Positions 35,121 through 43,452 of a stretch of DNA of 64,000 nt are shown here, piece by piece; the stretch's first letter is position 1, and each line of letters begins with the position of its first letter. The stretch lies in contig NZ_FNJM01000001.1 of the NCBI RefSeq assembly GCF_900104115.1, forward strand, positions 186,001 through 250,000, given 5' to 3'. Source of the DNA: Clostridium gasigenes. Its GTDB lineage: Bacteria > Bacillota > Clostridia > Clostridiales > Clostridiaceae. The position numbers were made by a program, and so were the translations under genes. Under the pieces are notes generated by a model. That model saw only the letters and a program-made list of their open reading frames with translations. It did not search any database and was not told where the DNA came from.

Positions 35121-37676
35121 TTACACCCCAGGGGTGATAAATGTTGGAAGGAATATAGCTGAGGAATCTGTTATAAAATCACCGATTCTAGTAAATATTC
35201 CTGCTGGATTATCGCCTGTTATATATATACCCATAACAGGGAATTGCATAACTGTTTTTGAGCCAAGGGTTGAGTGCCTTTCAATTTGAAGTGGTGCAAT
35301 GTTAACTCTTTCTTGGAAAATAACATCACTTATATCTTCTGGCATATTTTCGTAGCTCATAGTTATTCCACCACCTTCTCTTGATAAATAGGGTTTCACT
35401 AAAAAGTCTGTTGATATATTATTATTTGGAACTAAACAGGTGTAGGGAATATATTTTTTAATAAAATCTTCTTCTTTATCGCTATAGAAGCCTTTCCCGA
35501 TAAGTTCATAAATAACAGCTAAGTATGCTTTAGATTGTATTATTAATGTAGAGGTTGGATTTATAACAGAAGTACCTTTATTTAATATAGGAATAATGTT
35601 ACATAAATCATCATCATAAGCAATCCAATCTAAGGGGAAATATCTATACATAGCATCAATAGGCATATTATAAAGATATAATTTATCATCTCTAATTTCT
35701 AAATCGTAGATGTTTCCAATAATTAAATTATATTTTCCTTCTTCTTTTAAAATATCATGTAAAACAGAAGTGTTAAACAAATCCTCATAGAAGTTAGTAG
35801 ATACAAAGGCTATATTCTTAATTTTATTAGTTTTAATTTTAGTGTTTTCGGTACTAATGCTTTCGGTAGCTATGTTTTCAACAGTATTACTATCAAAGTT
35901 TATATTAATCATGGTTTTATTATTCTCAATATCTTTAAGTATTTTCTTAAATACATTTTTAACATTATCTTTTAGCTTATCATTAGGGTTAGTATAATTA
36001 AGATTCAGCTCTTCTTTAATAATATTTGTAATTCCAATACTTTCTACAATTCCAGCTGGAGTTTCTGAATTAAATTCTAATATTTTTAAATCTCCATTAT
36101 TATCTAAAACAAAATCTATTCGACCTAATGCACATAAGGAATCTGTATCAGAACTTAGAATAACTTCTTTTAAATTTTCTGGTAAAGATAATAAATCAGA
36201 AAACATAGGGAAGTTGCATTTTATAAGTTCATTAGTTTTCTTTAAGATATTACAAAATTTAATACTAGCAGAATTCATTTCATCATAAAGCTTTTCGGTA
36301 ATTAAAAATCTATCAGTTGATAAAAATTCATCTACATTAGTGTAAGGTCCAGTAAAGTTATATTCAAATAAAGATCTCTCAACAATTTTATCCCATGTCT
36401 CTTTTCTTGGTTTAAAATAGGTGGAATCTATTGATATAGGAAGATCTTTAACTCCTAAAGGACACATCCAAGAGCTGCTATCATCTGTAAGAAAATTCTC
36501 GCTCCATCTTATACAAATACCTATAAGTTTTTCTTTTGTAATATAAGTACCAAAATTTCCATAAGACAGCACTGGTAAGTTCATATTATGATTTCCAGGA
36601 CGATAGGTATATTCTTGTTTTATATCTATTACATCTTGAATAATATGAATTTTATCAGAATTTAAAACTAATTGAACTTGAGCGTCCCAGTTAGCGTCTG
36701 TATAAAGTTTTCCTATATAAACTTCGCCACTATATCGGCCAAGAGAAGATTTAATAACATATTTATCTTTATTTTTTATAACTTCAGAAATTTTATCTTT
36801 ATTAAATATAGTTGTGTAGGGAATACAAGCTTTTATATCTTTCTTTTCAGAACTAGAAAGTAGGGGAGAGTTAGATAGTGTTAACTCCCAAAGGTAAGCG
36901 AAGAAAGTTTTAGCTTGAATAGCAACAACTCTAGGATCGTTAAGTATTGTTACGTTACCTTTATTAAAAGCTTCTAATATATCAGCAAAATTATCAATTT
37001 CATAAAGATATTCAGCAGGGAATAGTTTTAAAATCACATTAATTTTAATTTCTTCAAAAGCATAAACATTATCATTTTTAACAGATAAATTTTTAGGCCC
37101 AACTTGATGAATAGTAATATTAGTATCCTTTAAAATATCTTTTATATATGTAGCTAAATGAAATTCATCATAGTGACAGGGATCTATAAGTATTCCAACA
37201 CTAATATTTGATTGATCATATAAATCATTACATATGGACACAAGAGAAGTAATAAAATTTTCTTTGAAATCACTATTTATATTTTTTTCAAAGTCAAAGG
37301 ACCCAGCTAGTGATATTTCTTTTTGTGCACAGGGTTTATCGTAATTAAATTCAGCAAAATAAACTTCTCCTTTTGTAGTTCTAAAGGTATCAAACCTTGT
37401 CCAAAGCATTGGAGCTACAGGGCAAGTTAAGTTAAAAATATCCTCTTTAAATGGGAAATCATCTATATAGGAAAGGAGCTTTTTATGATTTGTATTTAAT
37501 TCATTTAATACTCGAATAGATATTTTATTAATTGATTCTGAGTAGTAAACCATTTTTTCATAGCAGTTTGTATCTATGAAAAATGGTATTTGACTATGGA
37601 TATAATTTTCATAGGGACTACTAATCATATAATTATTAAATAAAACATCTTCAGTAAATAGTTTTTGATTTTTCAT
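35121..37676 (-). CDS. Tandem glutathionylspermidine-synthase-like ATP-grasp protein
   Basis: 851 residues made of two copies of the ATP-grasp module of the glutathionylspermidine synthase/YgiC-YjfC family, about 430 residues each. Copy one: 'FAEFNYDKPCAQKE', 'LKLFPAEYLYEI', 'VIKSSLGRYSGEVYIG', 'GICIRWSENFLTDDSS'. Copy two: 'EFNSETPAGIVES', 'YRYFPLDWIAYD', 'LVKPYLSREGGG', 'AGIFTRIGDFITDSSA'. Copy one appears the more diverged of the two. The family ligates amines to peptide carboxylates; single-copy YjfC/YgiC have no settled substrate. Last gene of a minus-strand operon with a DUF350 protein and a lipoprotein, the same company kept by yjfC in enterobacteria. Confidence 0.82.
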   Translation of the reverse strand: MKNQKLFTEDVLFNNYMISSPYENYIHSQIPFFIDTNCYEKMVYYSESINKISIRVLNELNTNHKKLLSYIDDFPFKEDIFNLTCPVAPMLWTRFDTFRTTKGEVYFAEFNYDKPCAQKEISLAGSFDFEKNINSDFKENFITSLVSICNDLYDQSNISVGILIDPCHYDEFHLATYIKDILKDTNITIHQVGPKNLSVKNDNVYAFEEIKINVILKLFPAEYLYEIDNFADILEAFNKGNVTILNDPRVVAIQAKTFFAYLWELTLSNSPLLSSSEKKDIKACIPYTTIFNKDKISEVIKNKDKYVIKSSLGRYSGEVYIGKLYTDANWDAQVQLVLNSDKIHIIQDVIDIKQEYTYRPGNHNMNLPVLSYGNFGTYITKEKLIGICIRWSENFLTDDSSSWMCPLGVKDLPISIDSTYFKPRKETWDKIVERSLFEYNFTGPYTNVDEFLSTDRFLITEKLYDEMNSASIKFCNILKKTNELIKCNFPMFSDLLSLPENLKEVILSSDTDSLCALGRIDFVLDNNGDLKILEFNSETPAGIVESIGITNIIKEELNLNYTNPNDKLKDNVKNVFKKILKDIENNKTMININFDSNTVENIATESISTENTKIKTNKIKNIAFVSTNFYEDLFNTSVLHDILKEEGKYNLIIGNIYDLEIRDDKLYLYNMPIDAMYRYFPLDWIAYDDDLCNIIPILNKGTSVINPTSTLIIQSKAYLAVIYELIGKGFYSDKEEDFIKKYIPYTCLVPNNNISTDFLVKPYLSREGGGITMSYENMPEDISDVIFQERVNIAPLQIERHSTLGSKTVMQFPVMGIYITGDNPAGIFTRIGDFITDSSAIFLPTFITPGV

Positions 37677-37763
37677 ATTTAAATCCTTTCTATAATAAGT
37701 TTAGATATATTTAAAGCATCATAAAATAAGTAACAAGACAAATACTATTAAAAATTTTTATAT

Positions 37764-38141
37764 TTAGCTAGAAGAACTTCCACCTTTAGAACTAGAGTAA
37801 CCTGATTTGCCTTTAGATGGAGTTGATGAACCTTTGTTAGTTGAATCACCACTTTTTATAGATGAATCGCTATTAGATTTATTACTATCATTTGTAACTC
37901 CACTTTTTCCACCATAATTACGACCACCAAAGAAAAAGAAACCGCCTCCACGGTGATTGTTATTATTATTATTATTATTGTTGTTATTATTGTTGGTTTC
38001 CTCTTCTTCTTCAGGAGAAAGAGGCTGAGTAGGAGCTTTTTTACTACAACCGCTTAGAGCTGAAGTAGCCATTGCTGTTGCGACAGCAAGAGATAATGCC
38101 TTCTTTTTATTAATGTTAAGTAGTTTTTTAAAATTATTCAT
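37764..38141 (-). CDS. Lipoprotein with poly-Asn tract (YjfM/YgiB-like position)
   Basis: 125 residues. The N-terminus 'LSLAVATAMATSALSGCSKK' is a lipoprotein signal with lipobox Cys. Then come an acidic Glu run, 13 consecutive Asn (37956-37994), a Gly/Phe-rich stretch ('RGGGFFFFGGRNYGG') and a Ser/Gly/Lys tail ending in Ser. E. coli YjfM and YgiB (DUF1190) are small lipoproteins with Gly/Ser-rich ends coded beside ATP-grasp partners, so this is probably the analogue, though direct similarity is weak. Start ATG 38141 follows GGGGGT and lies right after the stop of the upstream gene. The ATT/GTT-repeat coding the Asn run could slip and vary in length. Confidence 0.7.
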   Translation of the reverse strand: MNNFKKLLNINKKKALSLAVATAMATSALSGCSKKAPTQPLSPEEEEETNNNNNNNNNNNNNHRGGGFFFFGGRNYGGKSGVTNDSNKSNSDSSIKSGDSTNKGSSTPSKGKSGYSSSKGGSSSS

Positions 38142-38143
38142 AG

Positions 38144-38779
38144 TTACCCCCAATTTATTATTTCAACAGTTAAGTCCTTATTTAATGTATCAATATAAGC
38201 TCTTATATCTTCTTTAAGAGTATATTTTGTGTAAATAGTTAAATTGTTATACCCAAGTTCTTTTAAAGTCTTAGCATAAGGTAAGTCTTCAGCCGAAAAT
38301 TCATATTGATTATTAAGTTTCTTTTTATATAAATCTTCTGGGAAATCCATATAACGTTCATAATCTAAAAGTAATACATAACCAGGAGGTTTAATATTAT
38401 GTAGATTTTCACCAAATAATATTAATCTTTCAATAGAATCTGTATTTCCTATTAAACCATAAGGGTGAAAAAGGAAATTGAAATTAATTATAGGTTTTAT
38501 ATTAAATTTATTATTAAGTAAATAAGCAATTTCAAGAGATTCACTCATATTAGTATCTATAATAATAAATGTCTTTTTAAAATCATTTTTAGTTATTTGG
38601 GCTAATTTCTCTTTATATAAATTATAAAGAGTAGGTTCGTCTAATAAGTAGTTAAGCTTAAAATCAGAATATGTTTGAAGTGATACAAAAGGTCCACTTC
38701 GCATAAAGGGTTCAAAGGGGCCAAGGCCTGCTTTCCAAGCTCTATATATTTCTTTAAAGTTCTTTTCTCTTAAATTCAT
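38144..38779 (-). CDS. Unknown protein of the Yjf-like operon
   Basis: 211 residues, not recognised. Hydrophilic α/β protein ('FKKTFIIIDTNMSESLEIAY', 'GYVLLLDYERYMDFPEDL') without signal peptide or membrane helix. AGGTGT precedes the ATG. It lies between two operon genes with gaps of a few bases (stop three bases from the lipoprotein start), so it is surely part of the same functional unit. It may be the local counterpart of one of the cytosolic Yjf proteins, but I see no shared motif. Confidence 0.6.
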   Translation of the reverse strand: MNLREKNFKEIYRAWKAGLGPFEPFMRSGPFVSLQTYSDFKLNYLLDEPTLYNLYKEKLAQITKNDFKKTFIIIDTNMSESLEIAYLLNNKFNIKPIINFNFLFHPYGLIGNTDSIERLILFGENLHNIKPPGYVLLLDYERYMDFPEDLYKKKLNNQYEFSAEDLPYAKTLKELGYNNLTIYTKYTLKEDIRAYIDTLNKDLTVEIINWG

Positions 38780-38787
38780 TTTTACAC

Positions 38788-39171
38788 CTAGCTTTCATAA
38801 GTAACAGCAAAAATTTTGGATAATGAAATAATTTGCTTAAAACCATCGGTGGTATTAAAAGTAATATGTGCATCACTACATTCATCTTCTTGAAGTTCAC
38901 CAGTAAAGGTTGCTTCAGGTGTTGAGATTGACCAGGATTGCATATTTTCAAAAATATTTATTTCTCTTGGATAGGTTATGTATCCATAAGGTAGTTTGTA
39001 TACAATAGCAAATAGTTTATCAAATGAAAGTATTTGCTTATAAGTTTTATAATTCTCTGAAGTTTCAATTGTAATAAGTCCATGGCTATTTACATTAAGT
39101 ATTCCATCCATAGATTCAAAAGGTTCATCTTTTTGCCATTCTAAATAATCTTTATAAAGATATATATTCAA
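38788..39171 (-). CDS. Unknown β-rich protein with internal duplication
   Basis: 128 residues if started at TTG 39171, eight bases after GGAGG. Upstream in-frame ATGs lie before that ribosome site and partly inside a hairpin, so they are rejected. Two halves appear related: 'YKQILSFDKLFAIVY' and 'FKQIISLSKIFAVTY', each preceded by alternating hydrophobic strands, suggesting a duplicated β-unit. No known domain. Close spacing (under ten bases) to the next gene supports cotranscription in the Yjf-like operon. Confidence 0.6.
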   Translation of the reverse strand: MNIYLYKDYLEWQKDEPFESMDGILNVNSHGLITIETSENYKTYKQILSFDKLFAIVYKLPYGYITYPREINIFENMQSWSISTPEATFTGELQEDECSDAHITFNTTDGFKQIISLSKIFAVTYES

Positions 39172-39201
39172 GTTATAATCCTCCATTTTAAAAAAAAATT
39201 T

Positions 39202-39273
39202 AGGCATCTTAAAAAACAACTAGTAAGTATGCTAATATAGTTCGCACCATAACTGTTGTTTTTTTAGATGCCT
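39202..39273. repeat. Palindromic intergenic element (AGGCATCT arms)
   Basis: A 19-base arm (39202-39220) pairs with 39255-39273 with a single mismatch; loop about 34 bases. It lies between the DUF350 gene and the next operon gene on the minus strand. Its terminal AGGCATCT and following A/T arm relate it to the elements at 39568 and 45515 and to half-copies elsewhere in the window. Confidence 0.7.
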
Positions 39274-39333
39274 TAGGTAGTATTATATTAAAAAAACTTA
39301 TTCAGTAGTAAGTTGTTATTTAAATTAATAGAG

Positions 39334-39537
39334 TTATCTAACAACTTGAGAAACTATAATTGCTAGGCCAATAAGTATACCTGCTGAAAATATGGCTACA
39401 GCTATATTTCCTTTTTCTAATTCTTTATTAAAATCTGCAGGTATTAATGCATCAAATATTTTATATCCTAATACTAAAATTAAAATTCCAACTAATCCAA
39501 ATGCAAAGCTAAGTCCTAAATTCATTAATATATCCAT
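39334..39537 (-). CDS. DUF350 membrane protein (YjfL-like)
   Basis: 67 residues with two membrane helices ('NLGLSFAFGLVGILILVLGY' and 'GNIAVAIFSAGILIGLAIIV') and the DUF350 centre 'DFNKELEKGNIAVA'. E. coli YjfL has two such units; this is a single one. First gene of the minus-strand operon, with GAGGAGGTG before the ATG and a palindrome in its leader. Likely acts in the membrane with the lipoprotein and the ATP-grasp enzyme. Confidence 0.82.
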   Translation of the reverse strand: MDILMNLGLSFAFGLVGILILVLGYKIFDALIPADFNKELEKGNIAVAIFSAGILIGLAIIVSQVVR

Positions 39538-39567
39538 GTAAATTCACCTCCTCAATATATTTACTTA

Positions 39568-39611
39568 GGGGTCATAAAAGAAATAAATAGTTATTTCTTT
39601 TATGATCCCTT
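39568..39611. repeat. Palindrome in the leader of the DUF350 operon
   Basis: A ~20-bp stem (about 39567-39586 with 39592-39611) with one mismatch and a very short loop; ends AGGGGTC/GATCCCT. Transcribed in the leader of the minus-strand operon, about 15 bases from its ribosome site. Shares the AGGnATC-end plus AAATAA-arm pattern of the elements at 39202 and 45515. Confidence 0.65.
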
Positions 39612-39787
39612 ACTAGACATTTCTAAATAAAAGACTGTTTAATAGTATAGTCTAATTTTTATAATCATTGTAATATGTCTTATAATTATTTTACTACAAA
39701 TTTAACACTTTTGGGAAAAATATATTAAACAAAAAAATATTTTAATAATATGGAAGAAATGTTTAGTGAAATTTGTGAAAAAATAAT

Positions 39788-39834
39788 TTGTATACAATCG
39801 TAATATAGTTAAAATAAGAAAAAAATGTTATAAT
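39788..39834 (+). promoter_or_regulatory. Promoter region of the Nik/Opp-type operon
   Basis: An extended -10 TGTTATAAT (39826-39834) lies about 80 bases before the first permease. A perfect 10-base palindrome TTGTATACAA (39788-39797) about 30 bases upstream of it could bind a regulator. No match to the NikR half-site or a nickel/cobalt riboswitch was seen in the 300-base divergent region. Confidence 0.4.
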
Positions 39835-39915
39835 TTATAATGAAAAGTTATGAATTAAAAAATTGAAACAATGCAACTATATAGAAAGTCTTTGATTAAG
39901 GGAGATTGATAATCT

Positions 39916-40896
39916 TTGATAGGTAGTATTTTAAAAAACATAGGGCAATTTGTTTTAGGAATTTTATTATTATCATTAATAGTCTTTTATATCTCTAGAT
40001 TAGCGCCAGGAGATCCATTAGTATCTTACTATGGTAATGCTGTAGAGAAAATGAGCGTAGAAGAAAGAGATAATGCAATTGAAAGGTTAGGCCTTGATGA
40101 ACCTATTTATATTCAATATAAAAAATGGTTAAGAGCTACATGCAAAGGTGAATTTGGAATTTCATTTAAGTATAAGCAAGAGGTAAAGGTAGTTATAGGA
40201 GAAGTATATATAAATACAATAATTTTAGGTGGACTAGCTTATTTTATAACATTTACAGGAGCTTTGTTTTTAGGAATATTTTGTGCTCTTAATGAGGATA
40301 AATTAGTTGATAAAATAATATGTGGGTTAGGAAACATATCAAGCTGCATTCCAGCATTTTGGGCATCCTTAATATTTATATTAATTTTTAGTGTTAATTT
40401 GAGAATATTACCAACTAGTGGTGCTTATTCTGTAGGGCAAGAAGATAACTTAATTAATAGAGCTTGCCATTTAATATTACCTTTAGTAGTTCTTGTGTTA
40501 AGCCACTTGTGGTATTACACATATATGATAAGAAATAAATTATTAGAAGAAATAAGGGAAGATTATGTTTTGCTAGCAAAAGTAAAGGGTTTAAGTAATA
40601 GAAAAATTGTTTATAAGCATTGTTTAAGAAATATAATGCCAGCATTTATAAGTATTATGGCGATTTCAATTCCTCATATATTAGCTGAAACTTATGTGGT
40701 TGAAAAGGTTTTTTCATATCCAGGACTTGGAACGCTTTCTTTTGAAAGTGCAAAATATCATGATTACAATATGTTGTTAGTACTTTGTTTGCTAACAGGA
40801 ACAATAGTATTATTTACTAATATGATTGCAGAATTAATAAGTACAAGCATAGATCCAAGAATGAAATATGAGAGGTGGGAAGACCTTGAATCGTAA
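39916..40896 (+). CDS. nikB: ABC importer permease, NikB/OppB-like
   Basis: 326 residues, six membrane helices, with the family start 'LAPGDPLVSYYG' and the EAA loop region 'LLAKVKGLSNRKIVYKHCLR'. The C-terminal motif 'STSIDPRMKYE' is typical of NikB/DppB permeases. TTG start with GGGAGA eleven bases before. First gene of a five-gene importer (B, C, A, D, E) immediately upstream of a [NiFe] hydrogenase, so nickel import is the likely role. Dipeptide transport by the same family cannot be excluded by sequence, hence the symbol is tentative. Confidence 0.75.
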   Translation: MIGSILKNIGQFVLGILLLSLIVFYISRLAPGDPLVSYYGNAVEKMSVEERDNAIERLGLDEPIYIQYKKWLRATCKGEFGISFKYKQEVKVVIGEVYINTIILGGLAYFITFTGALFLGIFCALNEDKLVDKIICGLGNISSCIPAFWASLIFILIFSVNLRILPTSGAYSVGQEDNLINRACHLILPLVVLVLSHLWYYTYMIRNKLLEEIREDYVLLAKVKGLSNRKIVYKHCLRNIMPAFISIMAISIPHILAETYVVEKVFSYPGLGTLSFESAKYHDYNMLLVLCLLTGTIVLFTNMIAELISTSIDPRMKYERWEDLES

Positions 40897-41794
40897 GATA
40901 AGTGATTTTGAGATAGTTACAGATAAAGAAATGTTCAAAGAAGAAAATACAAAAAAAAAGAAAAAATATTTTTCCTGGGAAATTAAAAAGACTCCATATA
41001 TTTCTCTAGGTTTATTAATTCTAATAATAGGAGGATGTATTCTTTCGCCTCTAATAATGACCCATAATCCAAGGTATATGGATTTAACAAATTCTAATAT
41101 TCCTCCAAACAGTTTTTTTTATTTTGGAACTGATTCAATGGGAAGAGATATATTTTCAATGATATGGGATGGTGGGAAAATATCATTATTCATAGGAGTA
41201 TTTGCAACTATAATTTCTACATTTATTGGAGTAGTTTATGGAAGCATAAGTGGAACTGCATCACAGTTTATAGATAGTTTAATGATGAGAGCTACTGAAA
41301 TAATTATTAGTATTCCATCAATTTTAATAATTATATTTATCCAAGCAATTTTAGGAAATGCTAGTCCAGTTTCTATTGCTATAGTTATTGGAATAACTAG
41401 TTGGATGAACATAGCAAAAATAGTTAGAAGTGAAGTTCGGCAAATACGAAATAGTGAATATATATTAGCAGCAAAATTAATGGGTGGTAAGTTTTTTTAT
41501 ATATTAAAAAATCATTTGCTCCCTAATTTTATATCATCAATAATGTTTATGGTTGTTTGTAATATTGGATCATCAATTATAAAAGAATCAACTTTAAGCT
41601 TTTTAGGAATAGGACTTCCAATAGAAGTTATATCCTGGGGAAGTATGCTTTCTTTATCTGAAGGTGCCTTACTTTCAAACTCATGGTGGGTAATTTTAAT
41701 TCCAGGAATATTCTTAGTTATAACATTAGTTTCTATAACTAATATAGGAAATTATATAAGAAAAAAAATAAATAAAAAATCTAGTAATCTCTAA
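40886..41794 (+). CDS. nikC: ABC importer permease, NikC/OppC-like
   Basis: 302 residues from TTG 40886, which follows GAGGTGGGAAG. An in-frame ATG at 40868 lies within and before that ribosome site. A cytosolic Lys-rich N-terminus, then six helices with 'HNPRYMDLTN', 'FGTDSMGRDIFSMIWDG' and EAA loop 'YILAAKLMGGKFFYILKNH'. The GTDxxGRD motif is diagnostic for OppC/NikC. Overlaps the first permease by 11 bases. Forms the heterodimeric membrane channel with it. Confidence 0.75.
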   Translation: MNRKISDFEIVTDKEMFKEENTKKKKKYFSWEIKKTPYISLGLLILIIGGCILSPLIMTHNPRYMDLTNSNIPPNSFFYFGTDSMGRDIFSMIWDGGKISLFIGVFATIISTFIGVVYGSISGTASQFIDSLMMRATEIIISIPSILIIIFIQAILGNASPVSIAIVIGITSWMNIAKIVRSEVRQIRNSEYILAAKLMGGKFFYILKNHLLPNFISSIMFMVVCNIGSSIIKESTLSFLGIGLPIEVISWGSMLSLSEGALLSNSWWVILIPGIFLVITLVSITNIGNYIRKKINKKSSNL

Positions 41795-41895
41795 AAATAG
41801 ATAGTGAAAAATTCTTAAGGGTTTTGGTTCAATAGAAAAAAGGATAAGAATATTAACTAGTTATTTATTTGGAGATAAATTATAAGGAGGATAAT

Positions 41896-43449
41896 ATGAA
41901 ATTAAAAAAACTAAAAGCTGTAGCATTACTATTAGGTGTAAGCTTAATTGTAGGATGTGGCACAAAAGAAAAGTCAAAAGAAAATTTGGGGCAAGATGAA
42001 AAAATACTTGTTTATGGGAGTAATGATTATACAAGTATAAACCCCGCTATATATGAGCATGGGGAAATAAATTCTCTTATATTCACAGGGTTAACTGCAC
42101 ATGATAAGGAAAATAAAATAGTTCCGGCACTGGCAGAAAGTTGGGACTTTGATAAAGAGACTAATATTTATACATTTAACTTAAGAGATGATGTTAAATG
42201 GCATGATAGTGAAAAATTTAAAGCTGAAGATGTTAAATTCACCCTTGAAACAATAATGAATCCAGATAATGCTTCTGAAATAGCTTCAAATTATGAGGAT
42301 ATTACATCTATTGAAGTTGTTGATGACACAACTATAAAAATAGCTTTAAAAGCTCCGAATGTAGCTATGTTAGATTATTTAACAGTAGGTATTTTGCCAA
42401 AACATTTATTAGAGAATAAAGATATAATAACTGATGAATTTAATAAAAAACCAATAGGTACTGGACCATTTAAGTTAGAAAAATGGGACACTGGGCAAAG
42501 TATAACATTAGTTAAGAACCCAGATTATTTTAAAAAAGATCCATCTATTGATAAGGTTATTTTCAAAATAGTTAATGATTCAAAGGCTAAAGTAATACAG
42601 TTAAAATCAGGAGAATTAGATTTAGCTCAAGTTACTCCAAAGGATATTGCTACATTTGAAAAAGATAATGATTTTAATGTAAATATAATGAATACAGCAG
42701 ATTATAGAGGGATAATGTATAACTTTAATGCTCCACTTTTTAAAGAAAATAGGGAACTTTCAAATGCTTTAAGTTATGCAATAGATAGGCAAGCTATTGT
42801 TGATAGTGTTTTATTAGGTCATGGGAAAGTTGCATATTCTCCACTTCAAATGGGAGCCTATAATAATTCGGATATAGAAAAGTTTGATTATAATAAAGAA
42901 AAAGCCAAGTCAGAGTTAGAAAAATCTGGTTGGAAAATTGGTGCTGATGGCATATATGAGAAAAATAAAACAAAATTAAGTTTTGAAATTACTTGTAGTG
43001 AAGGTGACCAAGTAAGAGTTGATATGGCAAGTGTTGCAGCTCAACAATTAAAAGAAATAGGTGTCGATGCTAAAGTTGTTGTTAAGGCTAAAATAGATTG
43101 GGAAAATCAAGATAGTAACTTAATTGGATGGGGAAGTCCATTTGATCCAGATGATCATACTTATAAAGTATTTGGTAGCATGCAAGGTTCAAATTTTAAC
43201 GCTTATTCAAATAGTAATGTAGATGAATTGCTTAAAGGCGCTAGAGAAACTGATGTAGATGAAGATAGGGTTAAGTATTATAAAAAGTTCCAAGAAGAAA
43301 TGGTTAAGGACATGCCATACACATTCTTTGCTTATATAGATGCTATTTATGTAGGAAAATCTACAGTGAAAGGAATAACTCCTGAAACAGTTTTGGGACA
43401 TCATGGAGTAGGAATATTCTGGAATGTAGAAGATTGGGAAATTGAATAG
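41896..43449 (+). CDS. nikA: ABC importer solute-binding lipoprotein, NikA/OppA-like
   Basis: 517 residues. Signal peptide with lipobox 'LLLGVSLIVGCG', so it is a membrane-anchored solute-binding protein. SBP family 5 motifs: 'PALAESWDFDKETNIYTFNL', 'WHDSEKFKAEDVKFTLE', 'GTGPFKLEKWDTGQSI', 'ALSYAIDRQAIVD'. AAGGAGG places the start at ATG 41896. Nickel-, peptide- and metallophore-binding members share the fold; nickel is inferred from the adjacent hydrogenase and maturation genes. No His-rich metal motif is evident. Confidence 0.75.
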   Translation: MKLKKLKAVALLLGVSLIVGCGTKEKSKENLGQDEKILVYGSNDYTSINPAIYEHGEINSLIFTGLTAHDKENKIVPALAESWDFDKETNIYTFNLRDDVKWHDSEKFKAEDVKFTLETIMNPDNASEIASNYEDITSIEVVDDTTIKIALKAPNVAMLDYLTVGILPKHLLENKDIITDEFNKKPIGTGPFKLEKWDTGQSITLVKNPDYFKKDPSIDKVIFKIVNDSKAKVIQLKSGELDLAQVTPKDIATFEKDNDFNVNIMNTADYRGIMYNFNAPLFKENRELSNALSYAIDRQAIVDSVLLGHGKVAYSPLQMGAYNNSDIEKFDYNKEKAKSELEKSGWKIGADGIYEKNKTKLSFEITCSEGDQVRVDMASVAAQQLKEIGVDAKVVVKAKIDWENQDSNLIGWGSPFDPDDHTYKVFGSMQGSNFNAYSNSNVDELLKGARETDVDEDRVKYYKKFQEEMVKDMPYTFFAYIDAIYVGKSTVKGITPETVLGHHGVGIFWNVEDWEIE

Positions 43450-43452
43450 GAT

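Noticed and set aside
35068..35289. Plus-strand open frame of 73 codons
   Set aside because: It is antisense to the C-terminal codons of the conserved minus-strand ATP-grasp gene and has no ribosome site.
39612..39915. Nickel/cobalt riboswitch or NikR operator before the importer operon
   Set aside because: No conserved NiCo riboswitch core and no GTATGA/TCATAC half-sites were found in the region.
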